The notes under the pieces: generated by a model
What the model saw: the letters and a program-made list of their open reading frames with translations, nothing else
Databases searched by the model: none
What the model was told of the DNA's origin: nothing
Made by a program: the position numbers and the translations under genes
Part shown: positions 11,968 through 22,304 of the stretch, in pieces
Layout: each line of letters starts with the position of its first letter
Position numbering within the stretch: the stretch's first letter is position 1
Source of the DNA: Nelumbo lutea
Taxonomy: Eukaryota > Streptophyta > Magnoliopsida > Proteales > Nelumbonaceae
Reading direction: 5' to 3'
DNA: 64,000 nt
Assembly (NCBI GenBank): GCA_022828595.1
Contig: JAKGHH010000002.1
Span: 80,944,383 to 81,008,382, forward strand

Positions 11968-12490
11968 TAATTTATTTTCTATAGTTAAATTTATTTTGAT
12001 AGTTGGCCCATATTTCAACTATCTTGTGTAGCAGGTTCATATCTTTGCTACATGTTTGTGGCTGGTCCTCTCTTTCTAGCTACAAAGGCATACACCACTA
12101 GGTGTAGCTGCAATTTGCTATAATGTTTATTTACACTTAACTTCTCCTTTACTTTCTACATTTATTTGTACTTATTGTTCTCATTATTCATTATCTATAG
12201 AACAACTAACCAGATATTCTCCTTTAATTCATTTATCAGCCACTATCCTAGCAGTCATTATTATTATTGTGCTTTACTGTTGACTACTAAACCCTACAAC
12301 TCTACTATGACACTTGCTTTTTGTTTTGAAGTTGCAAATTTATTAATTTAGTAGCTAGATTGTTTTAAGTGTTTTGTCTTGATCAACTACTGAACCTAAT
12401 TGTCTAAGCCTTTAATATTCCCCTGCAACTTATTTGTTAAAAGGCTTAGATTCAATTTTAGTTAAATGGTCCTGAGCTTGATTGTTTAAG

Positions 12491-12614
12491 GCTGCATTTG
12501 GCATTCCTTATTTTAAGGACTTATCTCCTTTTTGCAATTAAAAACTTAGTGTTCGTAGGGCATTTTAAATGCAAAAGGAAATAAGTCCTTAAAATAAGGA
12601 ATGCCAAATGCAGC
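12491..12614. mobile_element. 124-bp MITE with ~50-bp inverted repeats
   Basis: Left GCTGCATTTGGCATTCC and the reverse complement of the right end are identical for the first ~37 bases and nearly so for about 50, leaving a very short spacer; single-stranded DNA or RNA would form a long hairpin. The target duplication is not clear (left TAAG, right AATT), so the superfamily is open; Tourist-like or hAT are possible. Confidence 0.7.
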
Positions 12615-12740
12615 AATTCAGATTGGAATCTAGCATAATCAAAGTTTTTAAATCTCTACGCAGTTCACCCTTCTTGGATAAGATCATTGATCCCAACAAG
12701 GACTATCTAATTCTTCTTGTCAATTAAATAAAGGAATTTA

Positions 12741-12849
12741 GGCTTAGTTTGGAAGGAGTGCAAATACAAATATGTACAGTGCAAATACATACAAAATACA
12801 AGGTTTTGCACTCTACAAATTTATATTTATACTCCTTCCAAACTGAGCT
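12741..12849. mobile_element. Tourist-like (PIF/Harbinger) MITE
   Basis: 109 bases with ends GGCTTAGTTTGGAAGGAGT and, reverse-complemented, AGCTCAGTTTGGAAGGAGT. TTA flanks both sides (12738-12740 and 12850-12852), the 3-bp duplication of PIF/Harbinger elements. It is an uninterrupted relative of the MITE at 15,993-18,727 and shows that element's structure before the Pack-MULE landed. Confidence 0.75.
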
Positions 12850-12954
12850 TTAAAAATAATGAGAGATCTAAACAGATTGAATGTGAATATATGATGTACT
12901 TGTACCCAAGTTTAATCCAACAAAGTCTTGAAAATTATCAAAATGAACATCTCA

Positions 12955-15946
12955 GTGTGCACCCATGCTACATGGGTTCGGCCCAGCCTCTATGAAAAGG
13001 CCTAGACAAATTTACTGTCAAGTATAGTGAACCCATGAGTCCATTAGTATGGGCTCTTAATTGGCCCAACATTTACATTAAATGATCTTTGAATCCAATC
13101 ATCATATGAAGGCACAAAGATAATAGATTTAAGTAAGATATAGCCCATCAGGTAAACAACCCTTAATGGTCTCTTACATTTAACCTCTCAGCCTATAATG
13201 ATCAAACATTGACCGATAGAGAAGAACCTCTCCCCTGGCTGCAAGGTGCAGTGTTGCACTCTCTGCTCGGAAGGGTCTTGGGAATTAAAACCTTTTGAAA
13301 GAATGGTAGGATCCATCTAATGGACGCCATAAAGGTTGTGGAATGGGTGGGCGAATTTCAAAAAATTTCCTACATTCTCCCAACTGGGAATCATATTCCC
13401 CAAATTTAGAATACAATATTCAAGGATCCTACTTGAACCATAATCAAACCAGATCTGTACCAAAAGATAAATGGGAGAAATATACCTGATCCGGAGAAGC
13501 AGTATCTCCCAAAGTTGGTGTTCACGCCCAAAGAATGCTCCAAGATCCGTTCCTGCTGAAGATGACATAGCTGTGAATGGAACAGAACCAGCAGGGTGCG
13601 TCCTACACACTGGATCCTTCACAAGAATCCTCTGGAAGTACTAAACACTGAATCTTTTTTAGTCTTTCTTGCAAGACTGATGTCAAGAACAGATTTCTTG
13701 ACTTTCTTTTCTGCAAAGATCTAATCTTGCAATGGCAGATGGCAGCGGCAGGAGGAGATCTCCAAAACGAAAAAGGCTGAACTGCTTTTTCTCTTTTTCT
13801 GGAGAGTATGAGATCTGATCTCAATTCGCAGGAACCTTTCTTGCGATTTTTCTTGGTTTGAAATCTATTGTAATTCTCTCTATCTTGGTTTTTGTTTTTC
13901 TCCTCATTTCTTCTTGATTAAGAAACCTCCTTATTAGGAGTTATCCCAATCCAAATCAGTATTTGGATAGGGGATAATCTTAATCCTTTCTATAGATAGA
14001 GTTAGCTTACTCCTGATCTTATCAGGAGGTTACCAGATTCAAATCTAATTTGAATTTGGTCTCTAAGAGTGGATAAGGCTAAAGGCCCAATCCTTTTACT
14101 AACTTTAATCTCAAATTCGCCCCATGGATGGGTGATCATATCAGCCCACCTCGAAATGGGCTTTTGGCCCATTAAGTGTTCAGTGTCTAATTACTTTCCA
14201 ATCTGCTGCCCAGTTGGGCTTCTTTGTATGGTGTGGGACTCAAGCATTGATCTACACACCAGCCACATGGGTTCGGCCCAGCCTCTAAAACAAGGCCCAG
14301 CCGAATTCACTGAAAAACTCAATGAACCCCTTGAGTTCATCATATGGACCCTATGGGCCCGACACTTACATTAAGTGGTCCCTAGGCCAAGCCATCTTAT
14401 AAAAACCCAGGGACTGGGCAGGTGCAAGATTAGTCATTCAGGTATTATCCTGAATGGTCTTATACTTAACCTCTCAGCCCTTAATGATCAAGCACTGCCC
14501 GACAAGAGAGGACCTCTCCCTCGGCTGCAAGGAACAGTGCCGCACTCTCATCTCACATGGATCCCGGGAATTAAAACCATTTGCAAACAATTCAAAACCG
14601 TACATATATATATATATATATAAATATATTAATTTTGCAAAACAAAATTCCAACGATTGAAATCAACTGCCGGCAGTTTGGTTTCCATCAGAGAGAGTGC
14701 ATTTCCGATCATTACCCTTTGTCCGACAAAGTGGCTGATTCTGTCACTATGATCACCCACTCAGATGAATTCTCAAACTGCCCCAACATACCCAGGTTTT
14801 GATCCCCGCTAAGGATCTCACTGATTGGCATATCAAAGGCAGCCTGATCCAACACCTAGTGAAATGTCATAATCGAGTCTAGGGGTCAGGTGTAATTTTC
14901 CAGTTTTGCCCATCTATCTCCAAGGTCCAGGGCAATACTGGAAATCTGGTCCGGTTCAAGGATTCAAGTAATCCCATACTGCATGTGCCTCGGGTCTTAC
15001 CCTGATGGCTGAGACAGGCCATCCCAACACTTGGTGGAACACCAGCATCAGCCTTGGCAGGATAAATCTCCCCAGACTTATCCAACGGCTGTGAACATTT
15101 AAAACTAACACGAGTCTCTATAAATGTCCAGTTTTAGGGTTTTACACAGAATTAAACCAAACAATATGAATCAAACATGCACTTTATTTATTTCCACTAA
15201 ATAACAAAAGTACATCAAATCAGATTGAAGCTAAGGGCATACAAAACTGTCTAACAACTTTAGCAAACCTTTTTCTTAAAACATAATATATATATATATA
15301 TATATATATTATCATATAAATATATTTTGCAAAACAAATCTCAAACACGATTGAAATCGACTACCAGCAGTTTTGGTTCCATCAGAGAGAGTGCAATCCT
15401 GATCATTCACCTTGTCCGACAAAGTGGTTGATCTTATCATTATGATCACCCACTCGAGTAAATTCTCAAACTGCCATAACATACCTAGGTTTTACCCCCA
15501 AAGGATCTCACTGATTGGCATATCAAAGATATCCCGATCCAACACTCAGTGTAGTACCATAATTGAGTCTAGGTGCTAGGTATAACTTTCTTGTTTTTTC
15601 CATAAGTCTCCAAGGTCCAAGGCATAATTAAAAATTGGTCTGGGTTCAGTGTTTCAAATAAGCACACACTACATGTGCTTCGGGTCCAACCCTGGTAGCT
15701 GAGATAGACTGCCTCAACCTTTTTGGCAGCACATTAGTGTTAGCCTTGGCAAGATAAACTCCCTAAGTCTATCTAGTGGCTGAGAACATTCTAAACTGAC
15801 ATGAGTCTCATAAGTGTCTATTTTAATGGGTAATTACATAGAAACACACCAATCATAACATGAAGCAATTATATACTTTTACTCATTTACAATAAATGTA
15901 TCAATACATCAATTTGATTGGAGCTAAAGGCATACCCTGTCTAACA
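12955..15946 (-). mobile_element. Older copia LTR copy (copy 3), split by copy 4
   Basis: The left part (about 12,955-13,295) matches the region around CATGGGTTCGGCCCAGCC in other copies; the right part (15,257-15,946) continues from the TTTGCAAA / TA-rich block to the terminal CTGTCTAACA. Copy 4 lies exactly between. The left end is truncated, so only about 1 kb of this copy remains. Its divergence from other copies (for example at 15,440-15,800) suggests it is older. Confidence 0.75.
13296..15256 (-). mobile_element. Full-length copia LTR (copy 4) nested in copy 3
   Basis: 1,961 bases from TGAAAGAATGG to CTGTCTAACA, inserted in another member of its own family. Flanking 5-mers CCTTT (13291-13295) and ACTTT (15257-15261) match at four of five positions. 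No internal region, hence a solo LTR. Contains a (TA)n tract near 14,604. The ORFs inside are chance frames. Confidence 0.82.
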
Positions 15947-16997
15947 CTTCTTAATTCTTTAATTGATTTAGTCAACTCCCCATGATCCTTAAGGCTTAGT
16001 TTGGAAGAAGTACAAATACAAATTGGGTAAAATACAAAACCCTCCCTTGAAGTTTCTAACAATCATAAAAACCTTTCCTATAGTTTCACTTTAGAAAAAA
16101 CCTCCCCAATATTTAAAAAAAATCAACAAATACCTCTCTTTCGTTAATGACCAAGACGAAAAACATTAAAGAGATGATCATTTTTTTTCAAAATACCTAT
16201 TTTACCCTTTTATGAATTAATGTGCATCTATTTTTACTAAAATAGCCCTGACTCAGCAATTCCATAATCCGCTCGAACACTACTCATTTTCTTCCTCACG
16301 ACGCACAATGGAAGAATGGCGGTGCACTGCACTCCCCTCTCTAGACACATCACGTCTTCCAATACCCGTACCATCGAATTCGCACTGGAGATCCTCTAGT
16401 ACACCATCTCGTTCTGCAACACCAGATCGATGGTGGGCACGGACGGACTAGTTTGTGTGATATCCATGCCTTTCGAGCTCATGTTCTTTCGGCTGATTTG
16501 TTTTGGTCGAGGACAAAAGGGGAAGAAATTCACTCTGGACCACTAATTTCTGGTTATGGTCTTTAGAGGTTTTAGAGTTTCCTTTCAACCTTCTCTCTAA
16601 TGCATCTGTTGGAAGATTATTTATGACTTCCGGCCAGCCATTCCATCATTTTCTTGGGCTCCAGAAATTTTGTATGTGGTGCTGCCTTCCCCTTTGAATA
16701 TTGGCTCCTTGATCTGCTTGTTTCTCTTTGTTTGAAGCTCAAAGCCACTCTTAATTTCTAAAGGGAAACCATACCGTCTCTCTTAGGTAGAGATTGTTGC
16801 CAAAAGTCTCTTGACCACTCTGATTCTTTTGTTACAATAGAAAGGTTCCAGTCTTCTGAGTCTCAGTTTTTTCAATTGTTTTTGTTGGAATGCACTGCAC
16901 AAGGAGGACAGTTGGTATCCTGGGGTATTATGGAGTTGCAGCATAATCCTACAATGCTCGAAACTTCTGGAGCATCCTGGGGTATTATGAAGTCATA

Positions 16998-17640
16998 GGG
17001 AATGAAATCAGAACCACAAGTACACCATGATCACATTCCTCCCCAAGAATTTATTCATTCAATTCCATCGAGTTGCTTACTTGTACTTCCTAGCTATCAC
17101 TGCTTTTAATCAACTCCCGACTCTTGCTGTTTTTGGCAGAACAGTCTCTCTTTTTCCTTTCCTCTTTGTGCTTTGTGTCACAACCATTAAAGATGGCTGT
17201 GAAGATTGGCGAAGACACAGATCAGATAAGAAGAACAACCGAAAAGCCCTATGCTTCAATTTGGTCAATTTGGTCAATTCCTTGTGACATGGTTTTGTTG
17301 GGGACAAGTGATCCTAATGGAATAGCTTACATCCAGACAATGAACCTGGATAGTGAATCAAACTTGAAGACACGATATGTTCGGCAGAAAACAACTTCGA
17401 CGATTTTTGAAAGGAAGATGATTTCGGGGCTTATTAGATGTGAACAGCCAAATAGAAATATTTATGAGTTTACAGGTAACATGGAATTCATTGAACAGAG
17501 GTTTCCCCATAGCCAGTCAAACATCATTTTGCGTGGGTGCCAGAGAATAATAAATGGGTAATTGGTGTGTTGTATATGCTGGACAGGAAACAAAAGCGAT
17601 GTTGAACAGTGCAGCATCTCCTTCGAAAAGGCGTGGATAT
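16998..17640 (+). pseudogene. Captured P4-ATPase (ALA-type phospholipid flippase) fragment
   Basis: N-terminal part of an aminophospholipid ATPase. The first frame (from ~16,998) gives FLPKNLFIQFHRVAYLYF, LNQLP-like NQLPTLAVFGRTVS and IKDGCEDWRRHRSDKKNN, the first membrane region and following cytosolic segment. After ~17,250 a frame change and loss of about two dozen residues lead to IPCDMVLLGTSDPNGIAY, MNLDSESNLKTRY and ISGLIRCEQPNRNIYEF in the actuator domain, ending near QETKAMLNSAASPSKR. Plant ALA proteins flip phospholipids across membranes and exceed 1,100 residues; only about 200 are represented and the catalytic DKTGT region is absent. No introns are seen in it. It cannot encode a functional flippase; transcription as a chimeric or antisense RNA is possible but not shown. 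Confidence 0.85.
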
Positions 17641-17782
17641 CATGCCTGCTTTAGCTCGGAAAGTGTGGATATCACTCGAACTGGTCCGCCCGTGCCCATC
17701 ATCGATCTGGTGTTGTAGAGCGAGATGGTGTACTAAGGATCTTCGGTGCGAATTCGATGGTCTGGGTATCGAAAGATGTGAT

Positions 17783-18073
17783 TAGATCTGTTCATGGACC
17801 GGGTAGCCCGATGGCCCGGCCCGCACCCCGGTTGGGCTTGGTCATGTAGTTAGGCCCACGGGCCTAACATAGTAAGCCCGACTGTGCTACGGGCTGGGCT
17901 CGGGATTTGTCAAAAAATCCCGGCCCAAGCCCAATCCAGCCAGACTCAGCATTATATATTTTATAAAATACATAATATGTATTTTATATATTATATAAAA
18001 TATATAAAAAATATAATATTTATTGAAATATATATATTTATAATTTAATATATATTTTATTTTTTTCTTTATA

Positions 18074-18111
<38 letters not shown>

Positions 18112-18307
18112 AGCCGCTTCAGCAGTAGTAACAACATGGGATAAATTTCAGGCTCGGGCCTAGGCCCGGGCTTCGAGATTTTTATGAGGGCTAGGCTCAG
18201 GCCCAAGTTGTAGGCCTGATGGTCGGGCCAGGCTTGGGCTTGGGCCTTAGAAAAATTTGTTAATACAGAGTGAAAGCCTGGCCCAGCCCGGCCCATGAAC
18301 AGGTCTA
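17783..18307. mobile_element. hAT-type non-autonomous element with 8-bp TSD
   Basis: 525 bases ending TAGATCTGTTCATGG (left) and CCATGAACAGGTCTA (right), inverted repeats differing at one position. Perfect 8-bp direct repeats GATGTGAT flank it at 17775-17782 and 18308-18315. Inside, CCCGGCCC / GGGCCGGG-rich text near both ends surrounds an AT-rich core and a (TC)n tract at 18077-18109. No coding capacity. It interrupts the right inverted repeat of the Pack-MULE, so it is younger than the MULE insertion. Confidence 0.88.
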
Positions 18308-18730
18308 GATGTGATGTGTTTGGAAGGGGAGTGCACCGCCATTCTACCACTGTACGTCTTGAGGAAGAATATGAACAATGTTTGAGTGGATTATAGAGTT
18401 GTTGAGACAAGGCTATTTTAATAAAAACATATGCACATTAATTCCTAAGAGGGTGAAATTGGTATTTTGAAAAATGATAATCTCTTTAGCGTTTTCCGTC
18501 TTGATCATTGATGGAAGGGAGGTATTTGTTGATTTTTTTAAAATTATAGGTGAGGTTTTTGCTAAAGTAAAACTATAGGGAAGGTTTTTATGATAGTTAA
18601 AAACTTCAAATGAGGTTTTTGTATTTTACCCATACAAATTTGTGGAATACAAAACCTTGTATTTTGTATTATTTTCTTTATATTTGCATTGTATATATTT
18701 GTATTTATACTCTTTCCAAATTCAGCCTAA

Positions 18731-19165
18731 AAAGCAATACAATCGAATAGATGCCATTAATAACAAATTTTAATTTAATATGCTCCATAGTTCAAATTTA
18801 ATCGGATGCCAATTTTTAAGTCCATCTAGCTTTATAAAGTGGGCCCTACCCAAATAGGCTATATATGTTTAGTGAAAATTCTGAAAAGCCAAAGACAAGG
18901 CTTTTGGGGTTAATCTTCTTTTAGTGGCTAAGTAGTAAATATGATTTCGTCTAGTTTATAGAACCTTGAAAGATTTGTATTAATCATGGCTTTGAAAATT
19001 GGACCAGAAATAGAATCGCTTTGGCCATTAGTTCCTGAATCAAATGGTTCAACCGTCTGATTCAAATCTGGTTCGAATGGTTTTAGATTTAAAATCGGAC
19101 CCGGACTCAAGATTGATTCCTGAATCAATTGATCCAACCTTCTGATTCAGTTTGATTTTCAAAAT
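18731..19165. other. Non-coding stretch; possible degenerate MITE at ~18,985-19,165
   Basis: No gene. The segment from TGGCTTTGAAAATTGGACC to GATTTTCAAAATCATG has roughly inverted ends and internally repeated 'CTGATTCA' and 'TGAATCA' motifs, as in degenerate hAT-like repeats. No target duplication was identified. Confidence 0.25.
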
Positions 19166-19490
19166 CATGCAAAAATGTGAGTGTAGGTGCATGGTGGTCA
19201 TTAAGACCATCAGAGTACCAAAGGTGTCAAACCAACACTATACGGATGCCTGCGATAAATCTAGAACCCATCGCACAATTGTGATGAGTTCATCATAGAT
19301 CCGTGATTGCGATGAACTCATACCCAAGAAAGGTTGCAATGAACTTCGGCTAGCGCGAATCTGCGATAAAGTTAAGACACACATGAGTTTGCGATGAACC
19401 TCGGACACACATGGATTTGCGGTGAACCCAAACACACGTAAAATTGCGATGAATCCGGCACCATTACAGAACCGTAGAATCATGATAGAA
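19166..19490 (-). repeat. Degenerate ~28-30 bp tandem repeat (GCGATGAAC unit)
   Basis: At least six variants of (T)TGCGATGAACYC, at spacings near 28 bases, between about 19,235 and 19,460, preceded by GTGTAGGTGCATGGTGGTC. A related array lies in the opposite orientation at 46,190-46,430, with the same GTAGGTGCAT motif on the far side. The common leader plus array suggests a shared element, perhaps an LTR, of unknown type. Strand is assigned arbitrarily. Confidence 0.5.
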
Positions 19491-19956
19491 TGAGAATAAA
19501 TACTGGTTACACGTACATCTTCAAGTTACATATGCGAGTTTAATGAAAATACGCCCGCCAAACAATGATGTCACCCGTTTAATGCGAGTTTAATGAAAGT
19601 ACGCCCACATATAGAGAGAACCTGGAAGGAATATGATTATCTCATTCTTAATATTCAAACAAAAGAAAAGATTTCATTTCCTAACCAAAAAAATCATATT
19701 TTCTAAGAAGAAAGAACTTCTTCCTTAATAACCTTAATTTCCTCCTTATTAAAGGGAGAGAGCAATTCTTCCAGAGGGAGACAACACAATATAAGCCCGA
19801 CCTAAGGTTTCTAAGGAGGATCCTCTCTCTCCCCTCTTTTCTTTTTTTTTTCTCCACCTCCTCTTTCATTCCCGTCATCATCTTCGGACCTTCGGAGACT
19901 GACTACCAAGAGTTTATGATAAAAACATTAGAATTTCTGGTTATTGCCTTTGATCT
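19491..19956. other. Non-coding spacer left of the Tat element
   Basis: No recognisable gene. Contains a short direct repeat near 19,530 and 19,588 (GCGAGTTTAATGAAARTACGCCC), and CT-rich text at 19,820-19,870. Nothing else supported. Confidence 0.3.
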
Positions 19957-20432
19957 TGGATGGAGGATGATTTGACCCGACCTATGAAATGATGACACGT
20001 GAACTTGACTCAGCATGGGCAACAACTCAACATCATAGCCTAACCACGGCTAAGTAACGGGCCCATAAAGCAGCTCGCTATATCATAGTTCATTGTAGGA
20101 GGAGTTCGCTACAAAACGAGCTCTGGGTTCCCCGAGCTACCCAGAAGGGGATACTCAAAGACTGCTTTAGCTCGCATACTAGGGAAACCAGCTCGCTCCA
20201 GCCCCCGAGCGGATAAGTCACCCCAGAGAACAACCTTAGTAAGGGTAACACAAAGTAGCCTGCGAGTGAGCAGCGTAGACGTTTCTCAGGAAGCTTCTGC
20301 CTAACAAACCGTACTGATAAGTTTGTGCCACGTCTCTTAACTGACGACGCAGTCCCTATCCTTTCGACTATCTACACCCACGTCTCATAGCCGACGGAAG
20401 CGTCCCTGCCCTTTTAAGACATGTCACTCATC
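19957..20432 (+). repeat. Tat-lineage 5' LTR, truncated
   Basis: Starts TGGATGGAGGATGATTTGAC and matches 30,741-31,214 closely, including GCATGGGCAACAACTCAAC and the CTCGC-rich part. Similarity stops after CACTCATC at 20,432. The remaining ~400 bases of the LTR seen at 31,215-31,632 (TATA region, R, U5), the primer site and the start of gag are missing here, so a deletion removed the promoter core of this LTR. The element therefore cannot start its own transcript from this LTR. Confidence 0.85.
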
Positions 20433-20439
20433 GTGGACG

Positions 20440-22080
20440 GAGTCCCTAGCCTGAATGTGCCTCTTACAGTGGCACCCGCCAATGCTCTGCTCCCTTTTAC
20501 TATAGGATAAACCCCTACTGAACCCTCGGTTGTGCCCCCAGCGGCCAACCCGAACCAACTGGAGGACTTGGTACAATGCATGTGGGCCATGCAGGCTCAA
20601 ATGCAATAGTTCCAATAGTTTCAACTCTACCAACAACAAGTGCTGCACTAGGTCTCCCAGTACCAGTACCAGCAACAGTTTCCCTCTTTTCCTTAGGCCC
20701 AGGTGTCACTTCCACCTTGGCACCCACCCACGAAGCAGGCCAAACCAACTCGTCGGAGTGAGTGGCGTTGTCGTGAAGAAGCCTCCCAGGTCCAAGATCC
20801 AGCCAAGAGCCGTGCCTCTTCCCGTGGCAAGAAAGAGAGGCCAGCCGCCACCTCGGCACCCGCCTTGCAGCCGGTGGGCGGGTCAGGGGCCTCTCACCCA
20901 ACAAAGCCTGTGTCACCACAACCTTCATGGTTCGAGCTCCCATTAGCAGACAACCCATTTGAGGTCCTAGCAGCGGGCTACAGATAGGGCCCTTCAGTCT
21001 AGAGCCGTCACCAATAGTCCGAGCCTATAGATCTCGGCAACACCAAGGCATTGAGCACCAATGCTGAACTAGCAAAGCAACAACGAAGGCGCCGATGAGC
21101 TCGCCGAACTGCTTCCAGAGCCTTTCCTGAGCTCAAAGATAAGGAGGAGGTGTTCTCGGCTGAAGTGAAAACTACCCCATCCTCTTGGTTCCTACCCCAT
21201 TATCTCCAGAACTCCTTCCTGTCCCCATGCCAAAGGATTTCAAATTCCCTCCTCTGGACAAGTATGATGGGTCTTTTGATCTAAATGACCATGTGGACGC
21301 CTTCCAGTCCCAGATGCACCTGGCACGGGCTAGCGAGTCTTGCATGTGCATGGCCTTTGCACTACTTTCAAAGGAGTGGCCCGCACCTGGTACCGGAACC
21401 TCTCGTCAGGGTCGATAAGAAGCTGGGCGCAGTTCGTGTAGGTCTTCGTCTCTCACTTCGTCACCAGTAAGAGGTGCCCGTGAACCCAAGAGAGCCTCCT
21501 CAGCATAGTGCAGAAAGAAGGGGAGTCCATCCGAAGCTACATCAAGTGGTTCAATGACGCTTGTTTGCAGATACCCGACCTGGACCCTGCAGTTCGCCTC
21601 ACGACAGCCAAGCGAGGTATCACCCATAAGGAGTTCAAGTGGCACGTAGTTGTCAACCAACCCAAAACCGTAACCGAGTTTCTTAAGCTCACGGATAGGT
21701 TTATTGGGACTGAGGAGGAGATCAACCAGAAGGGCGAATAGGCCCCAGAAAAAAGAAAGAGGGAACTAGGGCCCCCGCCTTAGGGTGACAACAGGAAGAA
21801 GAAGGACATGGCTTGGGGGGCAAGGCCGGTTAAGCCCTCCTGAGCCCCAGTAGCAGAAAGGGACTACAAGCCCCTCAATACCAAACAGGCTGAGATCCTC
21901 ATGGTGATCAAGGATGCCCCGTATGTGAAGTGGCCACCTTGGCTGAAGGCCAACCCTAGCACTCGGAATAAAAATTTGTATTGTAGTCTTCACAATGATC
22001 ACGGTCATATTACCGAGAGTTGTAGAAACCTCCGCGATGAGATAGAAGAGCTCATCCATCGCGGATATTTATGAAATTTT
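20440..22080 (+). pseudogene. Tat-lineage gag, broken
   Basis: The N-terminal part (20,460-20,990) is proline-rich with glutamine-rich repeats, and stops. At 21,185-21,418 the conserved start of the gag core is visible: PMPKDFKFPPLDKYDGSFD, then DHVDAFQSQMHL. It continues in shifted frames through 21,508-21,741 (ESIRSYIKWFNDACLQIPD, then FKWHVVVNQPKTVTEFL). Near 21,960-22,070 YCSLHNDHGHITESCRNLRDEIEELI corresponds to the C-terminal CxFHxxxGHxTexC-type zinc region of Tat gag. Several frameshifts and stops. Gag forms the virus-like particle in intact elements. Confidence 0.8.
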
Positions 22081-22304
22081 GTACAAAATAATAATAATAA
22101 AGCTGGTCGACAGGGGGAGCAAGATAGAGATGCCCCCGAATCCAGCCAACAAGCGGAGCAACCGCAGAAGCAGCCCCCCGAAGAGAGACCAGTTTGGGGG
22201 ATCATCCACGTCATAGTCGGAGGATTGATTGTCACAGGTTGCACTTCAGCAGCAGCTCCCGCGTCAGCTCGTGAATCCAACAGGGAAGAGCAGAACTCTC
22301 CAAA

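Larger units (their letters stand above)
7698..12698 (+). mobile_element. SIRE/Maximus-type Ty1/copia LTR with nested insertions
   Basis: Starts TGTTAATCCTATGTG and GATGATAACAAAC, characteristic of SIRE/Maximus LTRs, and ends ...GATCCCAACA at 12,698. Between are repeated 'GGTCTTGTAGGCACTTGG' type motifs (10,900-11,090) and a GGATGTAGGTAGGGTTG segment before TTTATAAA, again typical of this LTR class. Insertions at 8,157-10,073 (copia LTR), 11,407-11,967 (Mutator-like MITE) and 12,491-12,614 (MITE) account for about 2.6 kb, leaving an LTR of about 2.4 kb. No coding capacity. The lineage is inferred from LTR text, not from a protein. Confidence 0.6.
16025..18631 (+). mobile_element. Pack-MULE (Mutator-like element carrying a gene fragment)
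   Basis: 2,607 bases. Ends: left GGGTAAAATACAAAACCC, right (reverse-complemented) GGGTAAAATACAAAAACC. Perfect 9-bp direct repeats ATACAAATT flank it at 16016-16024 and 18632-18640. The inverted repeats extend about 450 bases: the left repeat to about 16,475 (segments such as CAATGGAAGAATGGCGGTGC and ACCAGATCGATGGTG) is mirrored from about 17,640 to 18,631, where a 525-base hAT element interrupts it. The interior holds a fragment of a P4-type ATPase gene and no transposase, the definition of a Pack-MULE. The stretch 16,480-16,990 is also interior and unidentified; it might be a second captured piece. Confidence 0.88.
15993..18727. mobile_element. Tourist-like MITE containing the Pack-MULE
   Basis: Outer ends GGCTTAGTTTGGAAGAAG and, reverse-complemented, GGCTGAATTTGGAAAGAG, with TAA on both sides (15990-15992 and 18728-18730). 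Without the MULE the element would be about 120 bases, similar to the MITE at 12,741. Confidence 0.75.

Noticed and set aside
16503..16697. Independent gene left of the captured flippase fragment
   Set aside because: Short frame inside the Pack-MULE with no recognisable domain; could be another captured piece, but not supported.
19235..19460. CRISPR-like array of short repeats
   Set aside because: Units are degenerate, adjacent without spacers of uniform length, and the window is plant nuclear DNA.
20515..20987. Overlapping open frames of 90-150 codons on both strands with GC-rich codons
   Set aside because: They are alternative frames of the proline-rich Tat gag; only the frame leading to the conserved gag core has family similarity.
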